Source: Cricetomys ansorgei
Lineage: Eukaryota > Chordata > Mammalia > Rodentia > Nesomyidae
Direction of reading: 5' to 3'
DNA length: 64,000 bases
Assembly: GCA_026225945.1 (NCBI GenBank)
Contig: JAMJFZ010000254.1
Location: 1-64,000, forward strand
The notes under the pieces are model-generated. The model did no database searches. It was not told the DNA's origin and worked only from the letters and a program-made list of their open reading frames with translations. Positions 13,626 through 24,010 of this stretch are shown here, one piece after another; position 1 is the first letter of the stretch; the number at the start of each line of letters is the position of its first letter. The translations under genes and the position numbers were made by a program.

Positions 13626-13745
13626 GAAACAAGAGGCCATGAAATTTGAGAGAAAGGGGAGTATATGGGAAGGCTTGGAGGGAAATAGAAAATTATGTAA
13701 TCATATTATAATCTCAGAAAATAAAAGAAGTAATAAAATATTTAA
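12738..13745 (+). mobile_element. L1 (Lx) 3' end with 5' inversion
   Basis: 12738-13155 is minus-strand Lx 3' UTR (gacagctcttagttacaatc, ccatgctggtcattgttgtg, gtgtcttcagcaatg). From about 13155 to 13745 it is plus strand (tctgtggctcagggaacaca, tacaaagaactacaggcaat, tgtaatcatattataatctc) and ends in an A-rich tail. The two parts meet near the same consensus position, which fits twin priming. Confidence 0.8.
13575..13617 (+). repeat. (TA)n microsatellite in the L1 tail
   Basis: About 21 uninterrupted ta units inside the plus-strand L1 3' UTR. Confidence 0.95.
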
Positions 13746-13984
13746 AAAATAATACACAAAGCAAAACAGACATACTAAACTATGACAACATTTACAATGC
13801 AATTTTGTGTTTTATAGTATATTATCATAAGCATCAAAAGAGAATCTACATATTGGAGATTATATTTTTAAAGTTTTATAACTGAAAAAAATTAATAAAT
13901 AGAATGTACAATGCATTCAATGTATACATTCACCTCCATGACAAATAAAACACTGAATTTTAAAATGAGCTTTAGAGGAACATT

Positions 13985-14625
13985 TAATGTTTTAATCCAG
14001 CAATATGGCTGCTTTGGCAAAGGATTACACTGAAAGTCCTGTGTGACAGACAATTGATCTTTGATCTGGTAGCACGGCTGCTCTAGGGTAGAAAGAATAG
14101 TCGCACACTCCTTTAATCCCAATGTAACACTCACCTTTAGTCTCAATTCAGAATGAAGAGTTCAGAAAGTAGAAGAGTGTGGAAGGAGAGACAGGAAGCA
14201 GAGCTTAGAGAGCAAGGTGGAATAGAAGGGAAGCAGATAAGAGGCAGAGCTCAGAGAGAAGTGGGGAAAGTTAGTTCATTCAAGCAGTTTGAATGCAGTC
14301 AGCTAACTAACAGAGTATTCAGAAGGAGAAGCTGAGATGAGCAGAGAACAGTCCAGAATAAGCTAAGAGAGAAAGCAGAGAGTCAGAAACAGTTCAGAGT
14401 TCAGAATTCAGAGTGAGCTCAATCAGCAGTCTTGGAGGCTGAAATGTTCTAGGTTTAGGTTTGAAGATGAAGACTGTATGATGGCTGAAGCCTTCTAGGT
14501 CAAGACTTTAGGATTAGATTGTATGGAGGCTGAAAACCTCTAGGACTAGGGGTTGGTAGGCAAAGAATAAACTGCCATGGATCCATGAGAATAATTAAAT
14601 AAATCCATGCTCACAACACTGGCTA
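13985..14625 (+). mobile_element. LTR-like dispersed repeat, copy 1 (RMER-type ERV LTR?)
   Basis: Shares order and wording with 58650-59370 (+) and 38530-39100 (-): ttttaatccagca, gcaaaggatta, agagttcagaa, gaggctgaaa, gattgtatggaggctga, cctctaggact, gagaataatta. Purine-rich with many AGTTCAGAG and AGAAGCAGAG units. It looks like a solitary endogenous retrovirus LTR; the family name is not certain. The plus-strand frame inside is not a gene. Confidence 0.6.
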
Positions 14626-14759
14626 CAATGGGCAAAGTTCAAAATGTACTAAAGAGAAAACATACCAGTGGTTGAAGAATATAAAGGGTTATTATAAATC
14701 ATCTAATAAGCATGAAAATTAAGACCAAACCATGCCTCATAGGATGACTACAACTAAGA

Positions 14760-14835
14760 AAAAAAGCCAGACATGGTGATATATAGCAGTACGCTATAAT
14801 CTTTTACCCTCTATTGAGGGAAGGAGAAAGGAAAG
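14760..14835 (+). repeat. Possible B1 head fragment
   Basis: agccagacatggtgatatat resembles the B1 start; what follows is too diverged to extend with confidence. Confidence 0.35.
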
Positions 14836-15299
14836 ATAGAAAGAAATCCTCACTGCTTTTAAAAGCAGCCTTGATTTAGAATTAGAGAAAGGTGGAAATC
14901 TTCACAGACTCTTTTTAGGCAGTCCTAAGCTAGAAGAGGACTAGCTGACAGACTAGCATCTCAACTCAAAGTCTATAAACTCAATCTCTCCAATTTTTGT
15001 TCTTTTAGGAATTATCACACTAATGACAGCAACCCAACCAATGAACTATCACAAGTCTTGGGACTTCAGACTTTTTATACCCTAAGCCAAAAGTTCCCAT
15101 AAACCCATGTGGCACACGATCCTAAAAACAAACTACAGGTGACAGAAGGACTGCAGCTAACCAATTTATAGCCACCTGCAAATCCAACTTGCAAACAACT
15201 ATACGATAGCTAGGGTGGGTACACAAACCTAATCAAAACTCCATTTTGCATTTTTAAAGAAACCAAAATAACAAAAACTTCTTCCAAATGTTCCACTAC

Positions 15300-15435
15300 A
15301 GTGATGTATCTTGTGAGGTTGACTCAAGAGGATTCAGGAGATCATGGGCAATACTGGCTACCTAATGAGTAGCTTGAGGTCAACTTAGGATACATGATAT
15401 CCTGCACTCAAAACAAAACAAAAGAATTAAAAAGA
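15300..15435 (+). repeat. B1/PB1-like SINE (degenerate)
   Basis: ggattcaggagatcatgggc, gaggtcaacttaggatacat and ctcaaaacaaaacaaaag follow the order of an old B1-like monomer with its A-rich tail. Confidence 0.55.
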
Positions 15436-15479
15436 AAAAGAAAAACATTAAAGTGAAACACTGATGAAGATTTAAGGAA

Positions 15480-15905
15480 CCTGGTATCCATGTGGACTGA
15501 AATGTAAAGAAGTGCAGCATTGAACAGTTAGAGTGCTGCTTCAGAAAACTGAAATGGGAGAGTTGTGATCAAGCACTAGTCCTCTGAGTTTATAACAAAA
15601 TACTTTTAAAATGGCCCTACTCTATGTTTATATTAGCAAGATTAGAAAAAGCCAGAGAAAGAAATAACCCGAGTCCATCTAGAGATGGATGGAAAAACAA
15701 ATGTCATATTTAGAGTACATCTGTCTGTCTATTCATCTATATATCTATGGAATATTACACAGGCTTAAATTTTTAGAAAATTCTGACATATGGTACAATA
15801 TGGATGAAATCTGAGGACACTGTGAAAATTCCAGCCACAAAAACACAAACACCTTATGGTTCTAAATATTTGTGGTACCCCCCCCAGTTACAAAGCATAC
15901 AGAAA
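15480..15905 (+). mobile_element. Ancient mammalian L1 (L1M type) 3' end
   Basis: Order matches the mammal-wide L1 ORF2 end and 3' UTR: tagaaaaagccagagaaag, ggatggaaaaacaaatgtca, atctatggaatattacacag, aaattctgacatatggtaca, atatggatgaaatctgagga. It predates rodents. Confidence 0.75.
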
Positions 15906-15964
15906 TAGGAGGAAGAGAGGTGGTGGTCCAGAACTCGGACGGTGTGACTTATTCATTACTATTT

Positions 15965-16105
15965 TATTTTATTTTGAGATAGAGTCTTCTACATTTCAAG
16001 CTACAATTCATTTTGTAATTGGAGGCTCTCTTAAAATGCTGACCTGTCCTCCTCAAGCTCCCAAGTACTGAAATAGTAGTTTGTACCACCATGCACAGTA
16101 TCTTT
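15965..16105 (-). repeat. B1-like SINE (old)
   Basis: Plus strand reads ttgagatagagtcttctaca, then gacctgtcctcctcaagctc, then ccaagtactgaaatagtagt and gtaccaccatgcacag, the reverse of a B1/PB1 monomer. Confidence 0.65.
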
Positions 16106-19100
16106 TAAATTTTATTTATTGTAGTTTCAATTCTGCAGTATTACATGAATTCTAAACACTAGTTGCTCTGCAATATGAATGTTTCTGCAGGGTGACAAAA
16201 TCTCTCCTCTCCTCTCAGGTTTAAAGCAGAGGTCATTAAAGCAAGCTGACAAAAGGAATATCAGGAAATTTTTCACAGAACAAAAAAGGATTATCAGTTC
16301 TTTTATTAATAAATTAATCTTCACATGCATCTAAGTTTTCATAGAAAAGGATTGAAGATGACACAAAGAAAATAAATACAGTGGCTTTATATACCTTTTA
16401 GAGATGGTTGACATGACTATAGCCATTTTGGTTGTAGCTGCTGTATGCCTACCTGATCACTTTCTCACACACTTCAAAAGCCTATAGAACATGTGTGGTG
16501 GTTAAGACTGTAAGTGATTCACTAGCCACAGAAGCTCTAATGCATCTTACACTATATTGAGCAATCTTGAACTTTTTGAGAAAGTCAAGGTGTAATCATT
16601 TGACCACAGCCAACCTTTGCCTAATTTAGCCTGGCTCCTCCTCCTGCCTGAAGGGACCCATCTCTCTTGCTGTTTCTGAACACATGATTCTGTTTCTCAA
16701 TCCCCAAGATATGAAATTTGCATAATCCTAGATCTGTGTTGCTGTTTCTGTTCTCATAACCCTTTCTAAATTTGCAATTTTATATTTATTTACCAATCAG
16801 TACTGAGGCTTACTTGAATATCATTCTACACTAAGTGATATGTGAATTGAAAATTGTGAAATGACAAAAAAGAATGAGGGGTTAGGTGTCACAGGAGTGG
16901 GAAATTGCAATTTAACAAGGAAATTTAATATGAAACAAAAATTATTCAGTAATATTTAGTTTACACAGATTATCTTGGAACCTTTTAAACTGTTTCCCTC
17001 CTCCTTGCATGAGAGGTACACTCTACCTTTACATGGAAATGTATGCTCTGCATTTACGTGGATGGAGGGGAGCAATGACCTTTACCTAAGCATATTTTTA
17101 TCTTATGCTCAGGTAAAACCTGATCTTAATCATTATGTTAAATCTTCAAAGATAGCACATTTTGACCCTCCTTTAAGATTTTAAACTCACTACTACTGAA
17201 CTATGGTTGAAGAAAACAAGATAGTTTTATGTCTTGTGTGTTTTATAATAATCATTAAAAATTAACAGCAAATCAAAAATTGGCTTATACATTGGGACAG
17301 TGGAAAGATAGTTAAATGTAAATGAGGTAATATGACATGCTCTGTGACTATAGTGGTACTAAAATGTGTTCACAAAACATGCACAAACAGGTTATACTTC
17401 TCTTGTATTTGAAAGAACACTTACAGGGTAATAGAATTACTATCACCAAGGTAATATACAGAGAAGGTGGGGCAAGGAGAAGAAAAGGGTGAGCTTATAA
17501 GTTGAGTAATGAAATTAATTCCACACATGAGCACATATGCCACAGTGTTAGAGTAGTCATTATTTTTACAGGAAAAAATTCACCAGCATATGAAAATTAC
17601 AGTAATTCTCAAATTAAAAAGAAAAGATATGGAAGAGAGATCAGAAATCCAATTAATATTCTCATTTTCTATTTCTCCTTTTTGCAATCGCTGCTACATT
17701 TATCATATTTTAATTGATGGCAAAGGCAATCTACATGAATAGACAGGGACTCCTGAGATGAACACAGAAAATCATATACTATGGCTTATTTCTATCTAAG
17801 GTAGTAAATAAACTCTTTGTTCTCTGAGAATAACTTACTCTAACTTTGTATGCAACAGCCCTTCTTTGGCTACTGCCAGTCTGCTAGAGTCATTTTCTCT
17901 TAATCAGCTTGTAAGTGTGCATACATAAGAAGATGTTATTTGGTCTAGGATATAAATGACTGCAATAAGTTCCCTATTTCCTAATTTTACCCATGAACTA
18001 TATTAAATGCCAGCTAAATTGTAACCTTCAAGTAGCTCAATACCAGTAATAACGAGTTCTGTTAATGTCTGCATTCAAGTAAATGCAAAGAGCTTTTCCA
18101 TTTTATTTCAGTTGCTTGCTGCTTTTTAATAAATATTCACTCAATAATAACTGTTAACTTCTTACTCCAAAATAATTACAAATAGAAGAAAGAGAATTTT
18201 GTAGCTTAAAGTTTTCTTGCATCCAAAAGTATAGCTAGAGGGCATAAGAGAATTCCACAGTAACAATACAGCATATAGAATTAAAAATATTTTACATCTG
18301 TATATTATAAAGAACTTAAGACAGTTGTATTAATCGAATTTTGCAATTATACATGTGCCATTAGAATATAATTAGTTTCTATACAAATAAATTTTTCACT
18401 GCTTACGAGGCTCAGATTTATTATTTAGTTGTTCTGAAAGCTACCCTATATTAGTTAAACAATGGAGATTTGCTGGTTGGCTGAGTGACTGATTAGTTGG
18501 TCTAAGCAGTGAAAAGAATCTGTGGCTTAGAAAAATAATGAGTTTCACAGAAGCAGAAGTGTTATGTAGTCAGGTCTTTAAATTACAAGATTTGGCTCCA
18601 TGTTTAAAAAACAATTGCCTCTCTGCGCCCCCCCCCAATTTGTTTTCTGCATAGTAGAATGGAATCGTATCCCCAGCACACTGATAAATTCTGGACTTTC
18701 TTAATAAGCAAAAGTTGCTTTTTTCCCCTAGTTATTATGCAAAATAAATCCAAACATTTATTTTTAATAATGACATAAGATGCATATTTATTTTCCTTTT
18801 GTGTACTGTACATAAAGTATTTGATCACTCTAAGGAATATTAAAAAGAAGGTATAGCAGGTATGTGTTTACAGGTATATGCACCTTTCTCAAACAACATT
18901 TAATTAAATAGGCTTTCCTTTTTTAGTCTCTGCCCTTTCTTCTTTCACATGTTATAATTCCAGGGAATAGGTGATCAAAATAATGTACTTTAGTATCACT
19001 TAGCAATTTTCTTTATTTACCCCATTTATCCAAATATTAACAGAAAGAATAGATCAAAAATGAAATGACCCGTATTTATTTACTTTGATACAAAAAGCAT

Positions 19101-19600
19101 TTAATCACTAAGGTTCTGAAATATAAACAGTATATATTCATGTCCGTTTAACTATTTTCAACATTACAAGTCAGAATTTTAGGATATCTCTCTCTCATAT
19201 GTACAAGTATGTGTGTTTACGTCTGTGCCTGTGAAGCATGGTTAAAGAACAAACAATACTGGGTACAACTGCTGGGACTTTACTTATATGTTTATAGACA
19301 TTATAAGAAGAATCTTAGATGTCTTCGAGACAGAATTTAATTCCATTGAAAATATAAAAGTAGTGTCATTTTAGTGATGAAATTTATTTTTATCTCTCAT
19401 AATTAGTATAATATAAAAAGGGTCATATACTGATAAGTTTAATGTATTAGTTAATGCAATTTAAATATCTGATGTCCCTCAGAATGAGAATGTAGTTTCA
19501 ATGTATAATGTTTCATCAAATTTCCCTCAACTTAATAATTTTTATTTAGACTTTTTTAATTGAAAACATGGTTTATTGAAATTATATCTCTGAAAACATC
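16106..19600. other. AT-rich intron, no gene seen
   Basis: Unique-looking sequence. A less AT-rich patch at 16430-16860 may be an old unrecognised repeat. Short frames only. Confidence 0.5.
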
Positions 19601-19689
19601 TTATAAAGTATATGTCTGCGGGGCTTCTGCGGTGTATTGGCAGTAATTCTATTCTTGTGAGGGCATGTGTGAGCATACCTGTCTGGAGA

Positions 19690-19970
19690 CAGACAGACAT
19701 CAATCTTAGATGTTATTTCTTCCCAACCTTCCTACATGCTTTTTGAGACAGGCTATCCCATCAGGATTGGAAAATTCTAATTATGATAGGCTGGTTAGCC
19801 CCAGAATCCAGCTCTCTATCCTGGGAATTGACCTATCTTCCCTACCCAGTGTTGAGATTGAACATGCATGCTGGCACTCAAGGCCTTTCCAGATGGGTTC
19901 TGGGGATAAAAATCTAGAGCTTTTAAGGCAAACACTCTATTGACTGTGCTATCTTCACAATCCTCATCTG
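19690..19970 (-). repeat. B4-type SINE
   Basis: Plus strand reads tttttgagacaggctatccc, cctatcttccctacccagtg, ttgagattgaacatgcatgc, gatgggttctggggataaaa and gactgtgctatcttcac, the reverse of a B4 element. Confidence 0.7.
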
Positions 19971-21290
19971 TAAATATAGTTTAAAAATAAAGTTAAAATT
20001 ATTAGTATTTCTCAAATTTTGGTCGAAGTTTGGATACTAGACTGTGGCAAGCTTCTCAAGTTTAATTGTTCACTAACAGTGACATACTAGTCATTCAAGA
20101 ATCCAAGAAGCCATCTCCCCAAAATTTCACACACAATGATTTGTCTAGGGTCTTTTGAGGACATCTCAGTTTTCTTATTGATGATTCATATTGTGACGTA
20201 AGATAACATCAGACCTGAAATTTCTGTACTTCACTAATATTATTTCATATACTATTTTTTAACTCTCAGGATTTCATGTAATAACAATCACAGTCAATAT
20301 GATACTTCGTGTGATTTTCTGATAAATAATTTAAACTTTCTATTAAAATATGTTGAATTATCCCACAGCTTAGATATCTTCAAGTATTTATTGGTCAAAA
20401 ATATCTGAAATGTGAACCCTTGTGTCTTACTACACTTGATGTTTCACAATTTCTGAGCTGACTATATGAATTTTATACCAATCTTGTTCTTGCTGTTTAT
20501 GAAACACAATAACTGACTTTAGCTGAACATGCTAAGAAATAGGAAAGATTTTCTTTTTAGGTAAGGTCATATCCATTACTTGTAAAAGCATTGGAGATTC
20601 CAAAGGCCTAATAAGTTTATATCTATATGGTCATCTTTGTTTTACGTTTTCTGAACTTCAAGCATTATATTTCATAAATTATTTGCACATAAATCTTCTT
20701 AGAATACATCATAAACTTCATATGGAAAAATATACCAGCACAAAATTAGCAATTGCTTGTAGTTGCTTATTAATTTATCAACTACATGAAAATTATGCTG
20801 AAGAATTCAATAATTATATGATTGTCTGTAAGATGCTTTAGAAAAGAAACATTTTAGATAGATGTAACAAAAACTGGAAGATTTAGTGGTAGTTTTATCA
20901 CCATATAATCCTGGTAAAACAAACTCTTGGCAATAACAAAAGTTATATTAATAAGTTTCCAAACACATTGATATCATACTTCCATGTAAAGAGACAGTGA
21001 TTTTTTAGCTATTCAATGATATTCTTTATATAAAAACATTAAGGAAAGAATGTCTGCCACTAATCAAAGACTGTTTCATTAATGTATTGTGATAACATTA
21101 TATTTACTATTTGTGTATTCTTTTCTTTTCTAAATGCTTTGAATAAAACCTAAGCCTTATTAAGATTGTAGGACTGATGATTAGCACAAGATTCCTATGG
21201 TTAAAAAGTGAATGGCTCCTCATATAACTACATTGTTCTGCAATGTTTCTTTCAAGAAAAAGCATAACCTTGGCGTGATGTACAGTACAT
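19971..21290. other. Intron downstream of the Galnt13 exon, no repeat seen
   Basis: AT-rich unique sequence up to the donor site. No further exon seen. Confidence 0.55.
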
Positions 21291-21294
21291 TCAA

Positions 21295-21300
21295 ACTTAC
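21295..21300 (-). promoter_or_regulatory. 5' splice site of the Galnt13 exon
   Basis: The minus-strand sequence after the exon is GTAAGT, the mammalian donor consensus, directly after the ...GAAGG exon end. It leaves a split Gly codon that the next exon would complete, as expected before the CKTKVYPD-type start of the catalytic domain in this family. Confidence 0.88.
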
Positions 21301-21469
21301 CCTTCTAGTCTCACATCCGGTAGACTTCGGTTAAGAGCAATCATATCACTGGCCATGAGATTAAATTGATTGATTTTAAACAATTCTTTCATTTTCTCTT
21401 GGTCATCTTTTGGAATCAGCACAGCCTTTCCCATTTCTCCTGGACCTTCTTGGTTTCTTGAAATAACAG
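21301..21469 (-). CDS. Galnt13: Galnt13 internal coding exon (stem and pre-catalytic region)
   Basis: Read on the minus strand, this 169-bp segment is open in one frame for 55 whole codons, plus two bases at each end. The peptide runs from [14 protein letters not shown] to [12 protein letters not shown]. This is the luminal stem and pre-catalytic region of a GalNAc-transferase (GT27 family). These are Golgi type II membrane enzymes that start mucin-type O-glycosylation by moving GalNAc from UDP-GalNAc to Ser/Thr. [17 protein letters not shown] and KELFK match GALNT13 as I recall it; GALNT1 has different residues here (KPVVIPKED, KEMFK). By recall of the roughly 556-residue human protein, the segment covers about residues 48 to 104, after the membrane anchor and before the catalytic domain. 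The acceptor ends in TTACAG and the donor is GTAAGT. The exon begins after one base of a split Ala codon and ends with two bases of a split Gly codon. One residue (Met in ASDMIALN) may differ from human, which I recall as Leu. The frame is intact, so a processed copy is unlikely. No catalytic residue lies in it. Confidence 0.93.
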
Positions 21470-21520
21470 CTGTAACACAGACACAGGTACAAACACATAG
21501 AAAGACAATGAACAGAATAA
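21470..21520 (-). promoter_or_regulatory. 3' splice site of the Galnt13 exon
   Basis: On the minus strand the exon is preceded by a T-rich tract ending CTGTGTCTGTGTTACAG. The terminal AG sits exactly where GALNT13 homology begins. The tract contains some G residues but is strong enough for a constitutive acceptor. Confidence 0.85.
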
Positions 21521-22126
21521 GCTCATTTCATAAATACAATATTGTTGTGTATTATTAATATTTAATGATATAATATTATAAACAACTTTTTACAAACTAT
21601 ATATTACACAAAGAAAGTCTCTATGCAATATTTCAAATGTAACCATAATGAATGATCAAATCAGATAATATTTAATAAAGAAGCAACATAAAGAAACAAT
21701 ACTTGAAGACTTTTGGTCAAATTTGCATCATATTTACCAAAAACAGATGAAATAGAGATCTAAGTAGACAAAAATACCTTTGGAAAATATTCCAAGAATA
21801 AATTCTCTTCAAATCCAACTAAAATAATGTCTTAAGTTATCCAATAAAATTACATATTTACAAAAGCAAGAAAGATTGACTCTTCGTTGAATCATTTTGA
21901 AATGGCTTTAAAGGAGTGAACAATGGTGAACAACAATTTGAAATGTCAAAGTTCAGAGGTACTTCATACTCAGAAACTCTAGACTAATATCAGAGCTTGA
22001 CAGTTCATTAGTACAACTTAGGATTTGATATGTATACTAATACTCTTGCCATTTTTTCAAGTAATTAATACACTAGACTGTTTTTCTGATCTAAAATACA
22101 TTATTCAATGTGCACAGATACACCTG

Positions 22127-22153
22127 TCTAGATAGATAGTACATAGTAGATAC

Positions 22154-22199
<46 letters not shown>

Positions 22200-22240
22200 G
22201 GATAGATAGATAGATAGATAGATAGAGATAGACAGATGAT
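22127..22240 (+). repeat. (GATA)n microsatellite
   Basis: About twenty gata units with a single ggata interruption near 22200. Confidence 0.96.
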
Positions 22241-22359
22241 ACATATATTACGACAACAATAAAGCAAGATTCCAGCTGAAGTTACTGTATCTTGAACACA
22301 TTACTCACCATTGCTATCATTATACTAAATTAGGATTAAGTGGACTCTGGCCAGCAAAG

Positions 22360-24010
22360 CAGATAACAGCCTAACTGCATATCTTCATCATTTCTTCCTC
22401 TCCTCAAAATCTAATGCTCCAGTCTCACCTCCAACTATGGATGGTGATCACAAAGATGATCTGCTGCAGCCTCCTATCCCCAGGCTCCTACTTCTAGTAA
22501 ATTAGACAGATCATTCCCTCCAAAAGCATTCCTATCACTCATTATTTATCCTATCCTCCAAATCAAGAAAGTATTCCCTAAGGACTCATAGGCCATTTTA
22601 GCCAGAGAATCAGGTAATCTAACTGCCATTTTTCACCTCTCCTTCCTCTCAAAGCACAAAACTCAGTCCCAGGAAGAGATGAAAGGAAGGACATAACAGA
22701 CACTGTAGAAATTCAGAAAATCATAAGTACATGCTTTAAAATCATGTACACTACCAAACTGGAAAATCTAAAAGAAATGAATAATTTCCTTTATGCATAT
22801 CATCTTCCAAAGTTAAATCAAGATCAGATAAGCAATTTAAATAGCCCTATGACCTCTAGTGAAACAGAAACAGTTGTTAAAATCCCTGGGCTAAAAAGAG
22901 ACAGGGCCACATGGTTTTAGCACAGAATTCTACTAGAATTTGAAAGAAAAGTTACTGTCAATATTCTTTGAATTTTCCACAAAATGAAAACAGAAAGAAC
23001 ATTGCCCAATTCATTTAATGAGGCCACATTTACCCTGATACCCAAACCAGATAAAGACCAAACAAAGAAAGAAAAATACAGAACAATTTCCCCCATGAAC
23101 ATAGATGCAAAAATTCTTGCCAACCAAGTCCAAGAATCTATCAAAAAGATCATGTACCATGATCAAATAGGGCTCATTCCAGAGATGCAAATAATCAGCA
23201 TATAAATGAAGTGAAAGATAAAACCGTTGGATGATCATTTCATTAAATGTAGAAAAGCTCATTGACACAATTTTGAACATTGAAAAGTAGAGTGGTGCCT
23301 ATGTAGAGCTTTCACTTCTATTGTTGAGCATTTTTGGAGAGGGTAGTAGTACTGATGGTAGCAAAGGGGAAATGTAAACACCAAAGTAGCCACAAACCCT
23401 TTGGTCTACATTGGTGTCCTGTCTGTAATATATGCTAGGGAAATAGTACCTCAAAACTTCTGGGAGTAAATAATCAATATCTGATTTTACTTAAGACCCA
23501 AACCAAGAGATAGAACCCATTTCTGATACTGCTTGCATGACCAATAACCTGAGACTAGATAGCCTAGAGACCTAGGGTAAAACCAAATACTACTACTGTT
23601 CAAAAATGTACTAAAATGACTCCTAATGATATTCTGTATACTCAGAAATCCGTGTTTTGCTCAGAAGTCATCTGAAATCTTCTTCCTGCAGCAAATGGTA
23701 ACAAATACAGAGACCAACAGCCAGAAATTATGCAGCGGATGAGATACCTTGGAAGACTGAGGTCTAAAAGGGAAGACTTCAGCAAATGGCCGCTCCTTCA
23801 CAATTTAGGGAACAATGTAGAAGAGGGGACAGAAAGAGTGTGAAAGGCAGAGGGGATGTAGGAAATCAAGAAAACAAAGCTCACTAAATCAACAGGATAA
23901 AGTCCATATGAACTCTCAGAGACTTAAGCAGCATGCACAGGGCCTGAATGGGTCTGACACAGATAGGATCCAAGAGCTATTTTCTTCTTAGTACAGTGGA
24001 GAGGCAATAT
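22360..24010 (+). mobile_element. L1 copy: 5' UTR monomer, RT-region piece and 3' UTR, internally deleted
   Basis: 22360-22670 resembles the L1 promoter monomers at 31925-32900 (gccagagaatcaggtaatct, cacctctccttcc). 22690-23290 is ORF2 RT region: the plus-strand frame at 22984-23205 reads [18 protein letters not shown], then NIDAKILA and [11 protein letters not shown], typical of the LINE RT fingers. 23290-24010 is L1 3' UTR (ccacaaaccctttggtctac, ctgagactagatagcctaga, gaactctcagagacttaagc). ORF1, the endonuclease and the C-terminal part of ORF2 are missing. It is dead. Confidence 0.85.

Larger units (their letters stand above)
1..21294 (-). other. Galnt13 intron downstream of the exon (partial)
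   Basis: Inferred from the orientation of the Galnt13 exon. I looked on the minus strand for the next expected exon (start of the catalytic domain) and did not see it. GALNT13 is known as a gene with very long introns, so this is expected. Content is unique AT-rich sequence plus the repeats listed separately. Confidence 0.8.

Noticed and set aside
22127..22240. Regular short-period array that might suggest CRISPR
   Set aside because: It is a plain GATA tetranucleotide repeat without spacers, in a mammalian intron.
22984..23205. 73-codon plus-strand frame with reverse-transcriptase residues
   Set aside because: It is the RT-finger part of a dead L1 ORF2 with stops on both sides, so it is annotated as part of the mobile element and not as a gene.
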